Positions 1 to 9,504 of a stretch of DNA of 64,000 nt are shown piece by piece. The position numbers and the translations under genes were made by a program. Each line of letters starts with the position of its first letter. Position 1 is the first letter of the stretch. The stretch lies in the NCBI RefSeq assembly GCF_009733595.1, contig NZ_WOFH01000012.1, forward strand, positions 248,001 to 312,000, in the 5' to 3' direction. This stretch comes from Actinomadura litoris. Its GTDB lineage: Bacteria > Actinomycetota > Actinomycetes > Streptosporangiales > Streptosporangiaceae. The notes under the pieces were generated by a model that had not been told where the DNA came from, did no database searches, and saw nothing but the letters and a program-made list of their open reading frames with translations.

Positions 1-24
1 GCGGCTCCCCTCCGGCGGGCTGAT

Positions 25-339
25 ATGCACCGGCAGGAGCCCTTCTGCTCGGAACGAGCCTCCTTCCACCTCCACTCGGTATCTGAAGCGGCGTCTCTCC
101 TTGCTGATGAGGTAACAGAGAGTTGGCTGCGCGAGAAGGCCCGATGTCGGCAGGTTCCACACTGCTTGATCTCTGGCAAATACATGTTCTCCGATGAACA
201 TCTTCAGCAGATAGTGAGATTGTTCGAACGGAGGCCGCTCCAGTCGGCTCCCGTGCCGCAGCCGAGAGAGCCCCTCGCTCCTGCGAACGGAACGAAACCT
301 CTCAATGCTCGAGCTTCGCGCCGAAAACCCCTGGGCTGA
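25..339 (+). CDS. Excisionase-like small DNA-binding protein
   Basis: The protein is 104 residues or longer. Residues about 18-68 have the MerR/excisionase winged-helix pattern: SVSEAASLLADEVTESWLRE as the helix-turn-helix, then an arginine/histidine-rich wing and a FSDEHLQQI helix. The C-terminus is basic and disordered. Proteins of this shape commonly accompany integrases in actinomycete integrative elements, where they direct excision or regulate transfer genes. The frame stays open to position 1, so the true start may lie left of the window. No integrase is visible here. The family call rests on motif shape only. Confidence 0.5.
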   Translation: MHRQEPFCSERASFHLHSVSEAASLLADEVTESWLREKARCRQVPHCLISGKYMFSDEHLQQIVRLFERRPLQSAPVPQPREPLAPANGTKPLNARASRRKPLG

Positions 340-537
340 CCGAGCGACCGCTTCCGCGACATGTCGAACACTGAGGGCACATCTCTCGTGCGGGCGGCGA
401 GCGGTGACCCCAGGGAGTCGGACGGATCGCGGGACGGCCACCTCCCGCCCAGCGGGTCGCGATGGCGGGCGCGACGGGAAAGCGCTTCCCGGCATCTCAG
501 GGTGAGGAGGCGTTTCAGAGCGCGCCTCGACGCCGGG

Positions 538-1476
538 TCATGTGTGCCAGCGCTTGCGAAGGTCTTTCAGAATGTCGGCGGCGGCGCGCTGGTCGGCGCC
601 GTTGTTGGTGGTCGGTGGTGGCGGAGTGATGTGGTCACATTTGCGAACGTAGTCACCGCAGTCGAGGTGGCCGTGGTGGTCGCACAAGGGGCACGCATCG
701 ATCGAGGCCCGGAGTTGCCTGGCGTGCGTCGCCGAGGTGGGAGCGCGGGTAGCGTCCTGGCGGTGTCGGGTGAGACGGCGGGGGAAGTCGCGGCGTCCGG
801 CGTCGCTGTTGATCCACGCGGCGATGTTGCGGATGCCATCGCGGGTGGCATCGGCCAGGATCGCACGCACCTCGGTGGGCGTGGCGCCGTAGGCGGTGAT
901 GAGGCCGGTGGTGAACGCGGCCAGGTCATGCTCTGGGCGGCCCGGACGGTCGGCGCCTCCGGAGGGCGAAGAGGTGCTGTGGGGGGTGGGGGCGGGTGGG
1001 CTGCGATGACCGTAGCCGTCTGCGGTGGGAGGAGCAGGTGGGGAGGAACCGGCGGCTGCTCCGCCGATCGGTGCAGTCCCCGCGACGGGTTCCGCGGTAG
1101 GAGCGGTGGTCGGGGCCGGCGGGTAGGTCAGCTGGTAGGGGAGGGTCTTGCGTCTGCGTTGGAATGCTTTGGCCGCACGCGGTGACAGGGGGGAGCCGTT
1201 GTCGGGATGCAGGGGAGTCAGCCAGCCCTTGGCCACCAGTGAATCGCGGACACGCGCCACGGTTCCGGCGGAGCGGATTTTGCATCGTTGCATGAGCCTC
1301 CGGTCGGTCAGCCACGCTCGGTCGTAGGGCGGGGTGTGGGCGTGGTTGGCGTAGCACAGCGCCATCGCTAGTTCGATGGTCGACAACTCCGCGGCGGCGG
1401 CGCCCCATAGCGCGTCCTGGTAGTACTGGTAGGGCTTGGCCGGTTGGGGCTCCTGGGCGTCATCCTCGGGCACCAC
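538..1476 (-). CDS. Putative DNA-binding protein with C-terminal zinc-binding motif
   Basis: This is a 312-residue protein with a GTG start (1474-1476) preceded by a G-rich stretch. Residues about 30-95 look like a winged-helix domain: LSTIELAMALCYANHA, then RRLMQRCKIRSAGTVARVRD and KGWL. A proline/threonine-rich linker follows (about 115-180), then a helical segment. The C-terminus has a CPLC...DCGDY...KCDH cluster that could bind zinc. Similar layouts occur in replication or regulatory proteins of actinomycete plasmids and integrative elements, which fits the excisionase-like gene nearby. I do not recognise a specific family, so the function is unassigned. Confidence 0.5.
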   Translation of the reverse strand: MVPEDDAQEPQPAKPYQYYQDALWGAAAAELSTIELAMALCYANHAHTPPYDRAWLTDRRLMQRCKIRSAGTVARVRDSLVAKGWLTPLHPDNGSPLSPRAAKAFQRRRKTLPYQLTYPPAPTTAPTAEPVAGTAPIGGAAAGSSPPAPPTADGYGHRSPPAPTPHSTSSPSGGADRPGRPEHDLAAFTTGLITAYGATPTEVRAILADATRDGIRNIAAWINSDAGRRDFPRRLTRHRQDATRAPTSATHARQLRASIDACPLCDHHGHLDCGDYVRKCDHITPPPPTTNNGADQRAAADILKDLRKRWHT

Positions 1477-2299
1477 GCCCCCAGCGGTTCAGCGGATTCG
1501 ATGACCGGGGGCGCCGAGCGTTCATGTTCTGCCCATGGGGTTGCAGATGAAGGGGAGCAGGTCGGTTCGAGGCGGGGTTGTGCGAGACGGCGGCCGCATC
1601 GCGGTGTCTCGCCTGCATGCCGCCAATGCCCAGCGGCCCGTGCGCAGTTCGGTCACCGGGGGTCAGCGGTGAGTCGAGGAGCTGCCTTCCTCGCGGTGGG
1701 CATCGCCGGTGCTGTCCTGATGCGGCGCGCCAGGAGTTCTGTGCGCGCTCATCAACGGGCTGTCGTCCCCGGTGGAGGGGGCGTTCGCGCCGCGGCGCCG
1801 GAGGGTGTTGATCTGGGGCGCCGGTGTCGGGATCTGGTCGCCAAGGCACGGAACGGGGTGAGGTCGCCTTCGCTGCGGCGGGTCACCTTGCAGACCGTTC
1901 GCTCGTCGATGTCCAGCACGGCGCGGTCGAGGGGAGGTCGGTCACCGGGCCGAGCGCTTTCAGCGCTTGGCGGGACCGTGATCGGCCACGGGGAGCTTTG
2001 TCGTGCTGGACGCGGGACGAGCCGCCGCCCTCTGATCCGGCATGAGGGTGTGGGTGCCACTCGGCTGGGGGCTTCGCGGTGTTGGGTGTAAGGGGACCTC
2101 CTCAGCCGAGAGGTCTTCTGCCAGGCGGACTCGCGTGGGCCTTCTCGCTGTCCCTGATGCTGCCGCGGTCTGACGTTTGCTGGCGTGGGGTTGGCACCTT
2201 CCATTCGGATCCCCCTTGGTTTGAGGTGGCTTCGACGTCGTCATGTGGTCGCGGGTCGGGTTTGGGTCGGAATTGATGGAGTGACGATAGCGGCGGAAG

Positions 2300-2318
2300 T
2301 GTCAGCTCGGCTGTCAGC
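2300..2318 (+). repeat. TGTCAGC direct-repeat site 1
   Basis: TGTCAGC occurs at 2300-2306 and again at 2312-2318, 12 bp apart from start to start. The same heptamer pair with the same spacing occurs at 2961-2979 and, inverted, at 3531-3549. The constant 12-bp period suggests a binding site for a dimer or tandem monomers. The protein that binds it is unknown. Confidence 0.5.
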
Positions 2319-2960
2319 CACATGGTGGCCAAGGGGCATGCAAGTTCCCCGATTCGGCCGTTGTGCGGTGGGACGGGAAGCGTTGGCGGTGTGCACAAGG
2401 GCGCGGCTGGGGTGCTGTTCAAGGGCCTGCCATCGACGCGGGACCCGCTACTACCCCCGCGAATGACGTCACCGGCAGGCCGGCTGCGGCAACGCCTTCG
2501 TGTGCATTCGCTGGGAACCACAAGGCAGACGTAATATCCAGTTTGGTGGCCCTGGTAGCCGCATGAGGCCGCTCAAGTATTCGGTGCTCTGCTGATCGGG
2601 CCGGCCCGTCCGAACTGGTCCCGCAAGCCTGGTGGACGGTCGACTAATGCTGGGTGAGCGCGAAGGCCGTTCCGATCTGCATGCCGACGCCGTGGATGAG
2701 TCCTGTGTCGTTCGCCGACAGGCTTCACGGGTGTCGCGCCGAACACGCCGCGTCCAAGGTGTGACCGAGCGGACCGATCACCACCCGGCCTCCTCACCCA
2801 TGGTCGGGGTGGGAGGGCGGCGCTGCGGTCCTCCCGACTCATTGCTGAGCGGCCTCCGCTTTCGTGTGGTCGGTCAGCACAGGTTCCCGAGGTTGCAGCT
2901 GGTTGAGAATTCCCAGGGGACTGGCCCGGAGCGGTCTTGGCGGCACTGTAGCGCCGGTGG

Positions 2961-2979
2961 TGTCAGCGCGGTTGTCAGC
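2961..2979 (+). repeat. TGTCAGC direct-repeat site 2
   Basis: This is the second copy of the motif: TGTCAGC at 2961-2967 and 2973-2979, again exactly 12 bp apart. The spacer sequence differs from site 1, so it is the heptamers that are conserved. Confidence 0.5.
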
Positions 2980-3080
2980 GCTGGGGCCGCTGTCGAGTCC
3001 GGCGTCGAGGAGGTTTCGATCGCCGCTCGAGCGGCTTCGCCGTTCGAGATCGAAGTTCTCAGAGGGTCAAAAGAGGGTGG

Positions 3081-3233
3081 GCTCCGATGATCGGAGCAGT
3101 CTGATCCGCTCATCGGAGCAGCGCTGCTCCGATGAGCGGGGCAGTCCGGGCGGTGTCTGCTCCGATGAGCAGAGCACTGTCTGCTCCGCTAGGCGGAGCA
3201 GGGAGAAGAGGTGCCTGCTCCGATCATCGGAGC
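3081..3233. repeat. Array of six 17-bp palindromes, helically phased
   Basis: Six related 17-bp units start at 3081, 3103, 3126, 3159, 3183 and 3217. The best copies (3081-3097 and 3217-3233) are perfect dyads GCTCCGAT-N-ATCGGAGC, and the others differ by a few substitutions. Start-to-start distances are 22, 23, 33, 24 and 34 bp, close to two or three helical turns, which places the sites on about the same DNA face. This is typical of cooperative protein binding: a multi-site operator, replication iterons or a transfer/partition site. No gene within a few hundred bases shows which. Confidence 0.7.
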
Positions 3234-3530
3234 AGCGCCAGCGCCGTGAAGGGATGTCCGGCGCGGCGGGGCGGGGAGAAGATGCCGACGCATGCTCGGC
3301 TTTCCCCGAAGTCCCCTTCGCCGGAGATACCGGGGACGGTGTTGGGCGATGCGATGTCCGGGCGGACGGGCTCTACTGCGTCGGGTACACGGACATCGAA
3401 CCCGCCGACTCGCTGGCGGGTGACCGATGGCGTGATGGTTCGGCCTCACGTGCGACGCCTATGCCCGCGAGCGCGCCTCACGCTGGGCTCGTGGTGATCT
3501 GCCGGAGGCAGGTTCCTGGAAGAAATTTCG

Positions 3531-3549
3531 GCTGACAGTTCGGCTGACA
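3531..3549 (-). repeat. TGTCAGC direct-repeat site 3 (inverted orientation)
   Basis: GCTGACA occurs at 3531-3537 and 3543-3549, which is the same 12-bp-spaced heptamer pair read on the minus strand. It lies about 150 bp upstream of the lipoprotein gene that starts at 3702 and could belong to its promoter region. Confidence 0.5.
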
Positions 3550-3701
3550 TTGCCGCCCCTACTCTTTGGTTCGGGCTCCAGCAGACGTGGATGCCTCTCC
3601 GGTGTGGGCGGGCGCAGCCTTCCATGAGCATTTCCAAATAGGTGCCGGCGCCGGGCCGTCTTGAGCCGCAGCCCGTTCAACATGATGAGGAAGTAGGTCT
3701 G

Positions 3702-4232
3702 ATGAGGACAGGTGCGGTTGTTGTCGCCACTTTCGGGATGGTGCTGTGCGTGGCCGCGTGCAACGGCTCGGGGGACGCGGGCGATGTGGGAAGCCCGCCA
3801 CCTCCGCCTTCCTTCTACACAAACGGGCCCAGTGGAGCCGCCAATCCTCGTGGATTGGACGGCACTTGGTCACCGATCAACGCCAGCCCCATCGCCACCT
3901 TGACCATTACCGGCGAGAAGGTGACCACCACGGGGAGACTCGCCTGCCCAGGGGCCATCAGCGAAATCGGTTCTCGTCATCCGGTGATCACGATGAGCTG
4001 CGCGGGCGGCGCCCATGCGGACCGCAAGCGGGGTGCCGTGATCGTGCTGGATCCCGGGTCGCTGGCGATCAACTGGGAAGGGCCCGCCTGGGGCGGCCTC
4101 GTGGACAGTCTGCGCCGCAGATCCGAGGCCCGAAGCGCTGCGGCTGCCTTGACCCTCCCGCGTTGCCCGGGCTGGCGCGGCCGCCTGGTGTGCCGCGCCG
4201 CTGCGCCGCTGGCCGTGGGCGAGGAGCACTAG
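3702..4232 (+). CDS. Secreted lipoprotein of unknown function
   Basis: This 176-residue protein starts at ATG 3702, with an AGGAAG ribosome binding site 8 bases upstream. It begins with a basic residue and a hydrophobic stretch ending in a VAAC lipobox, so it should be exported and lipid-anchored at Cys19 of the precursor. A Gly/Pro-rich linker follows, then a small domain beginning LDGTWSPINASPIATLTITG that contains two cysteines. Its stop codon directly precedes the start of the protease gene, so the two are probably co-transcribed. I do not recognise the domain. A role alongside the neighbouring surface protease is an inference. Confidence 0.6.
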   Translation: MRTGAVVVATFGMVLCVAACNGSGDAGDVGSPPPPPSFYTNGPSGAANPRGLDGTWSPINASPIATLTITGEKVTTTGRLACPGAISEIGSRHPVITMSCAGGAHADRKRGAVIVLDPGSLAINWEGPAWGGLVDSLRRRSEARSAAAALTLPRCPGWRGRLVCRAAAPLAVGEEH

Positions 4233-5578
4233 ATGCTGGAGCGCAGCCGAAGACTGGCCCATATGGCGACCGCGCTGGTCGTCGTCGCGGTCGTCGGTGC
4301 GCCCGGCGCCGCGGCGGCCGACCCCAGGCCCCGACAGGGGGAGTGGTGGTTCTCCGCGTGGGGTGTGGACGATCTCATGTGGCCGATCTCCAAGGGGAAG
4401 GGAGTGACCGTCGGCCTCATCGATTCCGGGGTCGAGGCGGATCTGCCGGATCTGCGGGGCGTGGTGCTGCCGGGCCTGGACGCCGAGAATTGGGGCACCG
4501 ACGGCCGCCGCGACCTCAACAAGTTCGACAAGGCCGGCCACGGGACGGCGATGGCCTCGGCGATCGCCGGTCAGGGACACGGAACGGGAATGGTCGGCGT
4601 CGCACCTGAGGCCAAAATCCTTCCCGTGCTGGCGCAGAGCGTGCCCGCCTACATCAAGGGAATCCGCTACGTCGTCGACCACGGCGCCACGGTGGTCAAC
4701 CTCTCGCAGGCGGCGCCCATGGCCTGCCCACCCGATCTGCAGCAGGCCGTCTCCAAGCGTTGGAGCGGGACGCCGTCGTCGTCGTCGGTGCGGGCAACGA
4801 GGGCAGCGAAGGAAATCCCAGCAACACACCGGCCAACTGCAAGGGCGTCCTGGCGGTGGGCGCCGTCGATGCGAAATTGAGGCCCTGGGAGAAGACCGAG
4901 CGCCAGGACTATGTGACGGTCGCCGCTCCGAGCGTCCACACGATCGCGCTGGGCCGGGATGGGCGGCTTTGGGGCGGCAGCGGCACCAGCGACGCCACCG
5001 CGCTGACCTCCGGGGTGATCGCGCTGGTGCGCGCCAGATTCCCGCAGATGACCAACCGGGAGCTGGTGCGGCAGCTCATCGCCTCTGCCAAGGACGTCTG
5101 GGTCAAGGGCCGCGACGACCGCACGGGCTACGGGGTCATCCGCCCCTACCGGCTACTGGCCCGCAAGGTGCCGAAGGGCACCGCCAACCCCGTCTTCGAG
5201 GACTACGACCGGTGGGCCGAGCGGCACCAGCCCACCCCGCGGGCGAAGGCCGCGCCGGGCTCCGACGACCCGGTGAGCACCGGCACCATCATCGGCTTCG
5301 TCGCCATCGCCGGCTTCTGGGTCCTGGTGGCGGTGACCGTCGTCGTCCTCGCCCGGCGCAAGAGCGGGCGGAGCGGCCCGCCGCCCGGCCCCCCACCACT
5401 CGACCCCCCACCACTCGGCCCCGGCGCTGGCGCCGGGATACCTCCAGGGTTCGGCCGGCCTCAGCGGCCGCTGCAGCCGTCCGGTGGGGAGCTGCCCGAT
5501 TGGCATCTCGGCGGTTCCTACCAGCCACCCGCCCAGCACCGGCCTCCGCGGGACGATGGCCCTCCACCGCCTCGCTGA
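4233..5578 (+). pseudogene. Mycosin-like S8 serine protease, frameshifted
   Basis: This encodes a subtilase with a signal peptide (residues 1-29), Asp64 in LIDSGVEAD, His103 in GHGTAMAS and, in the second frame, the GTS motif with the catalytic Ser (GSGTSDATALTSG). A C-terminal membrane helix (TIIGFVAIAGFWVLVAVTVV) and a proline-rich tail complete the mycosin layout seen in type VII secretion. The reading frame breaks at about 4757-4760: AAG-CG-TTG should read AAG-GCG-TTG to continue into LERDAVVVVGAGNEG, so one base is missing. Codon use stays normal on both sides, so a recent mutation or a sequencing error is likely. No other ESX genes are present. Confidence 0.75.
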
Positions 5579-5689
5579 CCTCGCGCACGGATGCAGTGGC
5601 TGAACACGCAGGCTGGGGAGGTGCCGCGGCCGCGATTGCGTGGGTGGGGCGGCGCATCGTCGACTCGCGGTGTCCGGCTAATGCCGCCG

Positions 5690-6249
5690 CAGGCCCCGAC
5701 CGGGGCGCCGCCTACGCCGGGGCCCTCGCCGCCGCCACCCCCGCGCAGGTAAAACAGCTCAACACTGCGCAGGCGGCGATCGCCAAGGAGTCCACCGCGG
5801 TCGGCCAGTCCGCGGCGGACGGGATGTACGACGCGGGCGCCCAAGCGGGCAAAGGGTTCCTCGCCGGGCTCACCGCGCAGCAGAAGGCGATCGAGCGGGC
5901 CATGGCCGACCTCGCCAAGTCGATGAAGAACAGGATCAAGAAGGAGCTGAAGATCCGCTCGCCGTCGCAGGTCATGGCCGACCTAGGCAAAGAGGTCGGC
6001 GCCGGACTGGCCGACGGTGTCGACACCTCCCTGGCGGAGGTGAAGGTATCGACCGAACGCATGAGCAGCCTTCTTGTACCGGTGACCATCCCGGCAGCCC
6101 CGGCGCCTGCCGCGGCCTCGTCGGGCAGCCGACGGGGCGGGATCAGCATCGAGGAGCTGCACATCCACGAGGTCACCGACAGGCCCACCAAGCAGGCCGT
6201 CAGCGACGCGCTCCACGACGTGTATGTCCTACACCGGTCGCTGCTGTGA
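5690..6249 (+). pseudogene. Phage tape measure protein, C-terminal fragment
   Basis: About 185 residues resemble the C-terminal end of siphovirus tape measure proteins: an Ala-rich segment, then GQSAADGMYDAGAQAGKGFL, a helical stretch KAIERAMADLAKSMKNRIKK and the conserved LKIRSPSQVMADLGKEVG. Full-length tape measure proteins are many times longer. The N-terminal part is missing, and the upstream sequence in frame is noise reaching back over the protease gene. The fragment has no ribosome binding site, so expression is unlikely. Confidence 0.65.
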
Positions 6250-6351
6250 ACTTCCACGCAGGCCGAAGAATTGTCGAATTTTGACAGACTAGGGCGAGGC
6301 AGAAATTCTCTGGCACGCACTGCACCGGCGCGGTGTTTCACGCATCCGAGC

Positions 6352-8436
6352 TCACGCGCCGATCAGCCTTAGTCGGTGGAGACCTTGGCTGATGATCAGA
6401 ATCTCATCGTCTCGATCAGGGCTGAATCGGCACCATCGCACCGGATGATCGTTGCGCCAGAGGGCGACCTCGCGGCCGGTGGCCATCTCCCACACCCGTA
6501 CAACGCTGTCGTAGTCGCTGGTGAGGACCCGGGAGCCGTCGATGTTGAAGGCCACCGTCGTAATCTCCCCAGTGTGGCCGGTCAGGGTGTGGAGTTCGCG
6601 GCCGGTGGCTATCTCCCACACTCGCGCGGTGTGGTCGTCGCTGCCGGTGAGGGCTCGGGTGCCGTCGGGGCTGATCGCTACCGCGTTCACCCAGCCGGTG
6701 TGGCCGGTGATGATGTGTTCGAGGGGGCTTGTCACGGGGGAGAGAGCGCCGGGGGTGAGGGGGCGTAGCCAGACGGTGTGATCGGGAGGAGTCAGCGTTG
6801 CGGCCCATGCCGCGGTGGCGGGATCGGGATGGTCCATCAACCGGCCGATGAGCTGTTCGGCCAACTGCCCGGCCAGCACCTCGTGCGGGGCGGTGAGCGC
6901 GGGAGTGGATTGCATCAGGGCGCGACGGATCGCCTTGGCGTGGGGATGGGTGGTGTGGCTGTAGTCACCGATCAGGTCCGGCAGGCTGGCACCGGTGATG
7001 CGAGCGTGCATCCAGCTGATCTGGCCCAGCAGCTCCACCAGCTCACCCTCCCGGCCTGCCTGGGCCAGGTGCCAGGGCAGGTTCGCCAGCAGGTACCGGT
7101 CGTCGGTGCTCAGTTGAGCCCATGTGCCGGGGGTGCGGGCTTGATAGCCCGTCAGTAATGCCTCGTGTGCGGTGCGGACCAGGTCGGATCCCAGGCGTTG
7201 GGTGATGGTGTCGTACTGCAAGTCGTGCGCGATATACCAGCCGTCCCCGGTGCGGGTGGTCAGGGAGCGGCCGATCAGGTCGGTCAGCAGGCGGTTGACC
7301 TCCAGCTCGGGCAGCGGATGCCACAGGGCTGCGGCTGCGGTGGCAGAGAAGGGGCCGCGGCCGGTGAAGGCCGCCAGCCGCAGGTACCGGTCCCGGTCGG
7401 CGGGTGGGAGCTCGTTGATGCCGACGTCGATGGCGGCCCGCAGCGTGGGGTGGTCGTACTCGGGGTCGAAGGCGCCCTCGATCCGCTGAAGGTCCAGCTC
7501 GATCAGTGCCAGGATGTCGGCGTAGCTGCGGCCGTGGGCCGCCATCGCGCCCGCCATGGCGACCCCCAGCGCGAGATTTTGTAGACGGGTGCACAGCCGG
7601 TACGCCTGCGGCGGCAGGTGGGCGACCGGCGTGCCGGTCCAGCGCGCCAGAATCTGCACGGCCTGGTCCTGGGTAAGCTGATCGACCTCGATAGGGACGG
7701 CGTTGACCATGGTGACCAGGTCGGTGATCCGGGTGGTGAACAGCACCGGGCAGTCCGGCCCCAGGCCCAGCACCGCGTCCAAGGGCCCGCGGGTCCACAC
7801 GTTGTCCAGCACGATCAGCAGCCGCTGTCCGGCCAGCGCCGCCGACACTGCGTCTCGCGCCTGGCCGAGCGTGGTGTAGCTGGGTTCGGGGATGCGCAGT
7901 CGGCGGGCTAGTTCGGTCAGCAGCGTGACCGGGTCGGTGCCTGGGTCGGTTTTTAACCACGTCACGTGCCGATACGGGCGGCGCAGACGCTTGTTGCGGG
8001 TCACCGCTACCGCCAGCGTCGACTTGCCCGCGCCCCCGAATCCCGCCAGCGCGACCACCCGCGCACCACCGCGCAGGGCCCGCACCGCCGCACCGGCCAG
8101 GTCCGGGCGCTCGACGAAGTAGGGCACCACACGCGGGGCGTCCCCCAGGAATGCCTCCGGGCCCGCCAGCTCACGCAAGCGGAGTCTGACCTGCCGCTGC
8201 CGCGCCCGCCGCACCAACCCGAACACCAACGCCAGCGTCGCCACGATTGCGCCGACCCAACTGGCCCGCTCCAACCCCTTATCTCGCCCCCCGCCCGCTA
8301 GCAGCGCCCATCCTAACGCCGCCATGATCGCTACCGCCGCCGTCCAGTAGCGCCACACGCCCCATCCCGCCATGCCACCGCATCCTGCCCGCAACCCGGC
8401 ACCCCCGACCCGGAAACGCCGAACCCGGCCACCCAA
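6352..8436 (-). CDS. STAND NTPase: two-TM anchor, NB-ARC, short WD40
   Basis: This is a 694-residue protein; a start at Met22 (8373) is equally possible. Residues about 32-49 and 58-76 are membrane helices separated by GLERASW. The NB-ARC domain follows, with Walker A GFGGAGKST (132-140), Walker B RLLIVLDNVW (205-214), TTR at 234-236, and a winged-helix region. The C-terminus (574-694) has only two or three WD40 units (HTGWVNAVAISPDG...; HTGEITTVAFNIDG...), whereas full propellers need about seven. It could be a membrane-tethered, ligand-sensing switch acting in defence or cell death. It lies reversed inside phage tail genes. The N-terminal membrane module resembles that of the separate protein at 19073-19713. 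Confidence 0.8.
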   Translation of the reverse strand: MGGRVRRFRVGGAGLRAGCGGMAGWGVWRYWTAAVAIMAALGWALLAGGGRDKGLERASWVGAIVATLALVFGLVRRARQRQVRLRLRELAGPEAFLGDAPRVVPYFVERPDLAGAAVRALRGGARVVALAGFGGAGKSTLAVAVTRNKRLRRPYRHVTWLKTDPGTDPVTLLTELARRLRIPEPSYTTLGQARDAVSAALAGQRLLIVLDNVWTRGPLDAVLGLGPDCPVLFTTRITDLVTMVNAVPIEVDQLTQDQAVQILARWTGTPVAHLPPQAYRLCTRLQNLALGVAMAGAMAAHGRSYADILALIELDLQRIEGAFDPEYDHPTLRAAIDVGINELPPADRDRYLRLAAFTGRGPFSATAAAALWHPLPELEVNRLLTDLIGRSLTTRTGDGWYIAHDLQYDTITQRLGSDLVRTAHEALLTGYQARTPGTWAQLSTDDRYLLANLPWHLAQAGREGELVELLGQISWMHARITGASLPDLIGDYSHTTHPHAKAIRRALMQSTPALTAPHEVLAGQLAEQLIGRLMDHPDPATAAWAATLTPPDHTVWLRPLTPGALSPVTSPLEHIITGHTGWVNAVAISPDGTRALTGSDDHTARVWEIATGRELHTLTGHTGEITTVAFNIDGSRVLTSDYDSVVRVWEMATGREVALWRNDHPVRWCRFSPDRDDEILIISQGLHRLRLIGA

Positions 8437-8530
8437 TCCATGACGTTAAGCCTGGCTCGATCCCGCACTGGTCGATGGCGCGATCGGGCCCGGCCCTCAA
8501 AGGCGAGTCTCAGGGAGAAGGGCGGGTCGA

Positions 8531-9440
8531 ATGCCGATCCTCACCCAGCAGGTCAGCGAGATCGGCACCCACGGTCCGGCTCCTGAGCTGACGACCGTCA
8601 CCTGGACCAGCCCTCTCGGGCAGGTCACGGTCCTGTCGGACTGGCCGTCGGGATACCTAGTGCGGCCGGGTGCGCGCGGCCTGGACATGCCGACGTTCAA
8701 GGCGTATGAGGACGAGTCCCCGGGCATCCACGGGAACCGTCGGCGGGACACCAAGGCCAACGCCCGGGAGATCATGATCCCGGTCGCGATCTACGCCGAC
8801 GATGGCCGCCCCGCGTTCCTGGCCCGGAAACGCCGACTGCTGCGGGACCTGTCGCCCCTGGAGGGTGATGGCCGGGGGATCTTGACGCTCACCGAGGCGG
8901 ACGGGTCCTCCCGCTCGATCACCGCGATCTATGCCTCCGGCGCCGAGGGGGCCGAGGATGTCGACTCGGCCGGGCGCTGCTGGATCTCCTACGGGCTCAC
9001 CTGGACGTGCGAGTCGCCGTTCTGGCTCGGCGCCGAGTTCCTCCGCACCTTCCGCGCCGTCGGCAGCGACCAACCGTTCTTCCCCAGCGGGGTCCCCTGG
9101 GCGGTGACCGACTCCCAGGTGCTGGGGACCGGGGTGGAGATCGTCAACCCCGGTGACGTGCCCGCGTTTCCGGTCTGCCGCGACGTTCACCCACCCGACC
9201 GGCGGGTCCTGGACCCTCAGCCGCGACCTGTCCGCGTCCGACGTCGCGGTCATCGACTGCCGCGAGCGGATCGAGACCGCAGTGCTGAACGGGACCGAGA
9301 ACCTGTGGCCGAACATCGACGAGGCCGCCGTGCTGTGGCCGCTGCTGCGCGGCACCAACACCGTGGACCTCCTCGCATCCGGTGCCACCAGCGGCACCAC
9401 CGTCAAGGTCCGGCTCCGGCCGCGCTACCTGTCGGCCTGA
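8531..9440 (+). pseudogene. Phage distal tail protein, frameshifted
   Basis: The start is ATG 8531 with a GGGAGAAGG ribosome binding site. Residues 1-215 match siphovirus distal tail (Dit-like) proteins: an N-terminal beta region, then DGRPAFLARKRRLLRDLSP and TWTCESPFW. At about 9176 the frame shifts by one base (one extra or two missing) after VPAFPV. The continuation ATFTHPTGGSWTLSRDLSAS, ending NTVDLLASGATSGT and RPRYLSA, is in another frame and stops at 9440. The rejoined protein would be about 300 residues, normal for the family. The product would link the tail tube to the baseplate. Confidence 0.65.
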
Positions 9441-9504
9441 CCCACACGACCGCGCGCCCCCGGCCACGGACGCCTCCACACCGCGTACCCGAAGGGAGGT
9501 GGCG

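Larger units (their letters stand above)
1477..3080. other. Gene-poor stretch, no convincing CDS
   Basis: Open frames on both strands here are low-complexity Arg/Pro/Gly translations without recognisable domains or good ribosome binding sites, so I call no gene. The stretch does contain two copies of a TGTCAGC direct-repeat motif (2300-2318 and 2961-2979), listed separately. It lies between the island's DNA-binding gene and the palindrome array, and may be decayed plasmid or integrative-element DNA. Confidence 0.4.
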
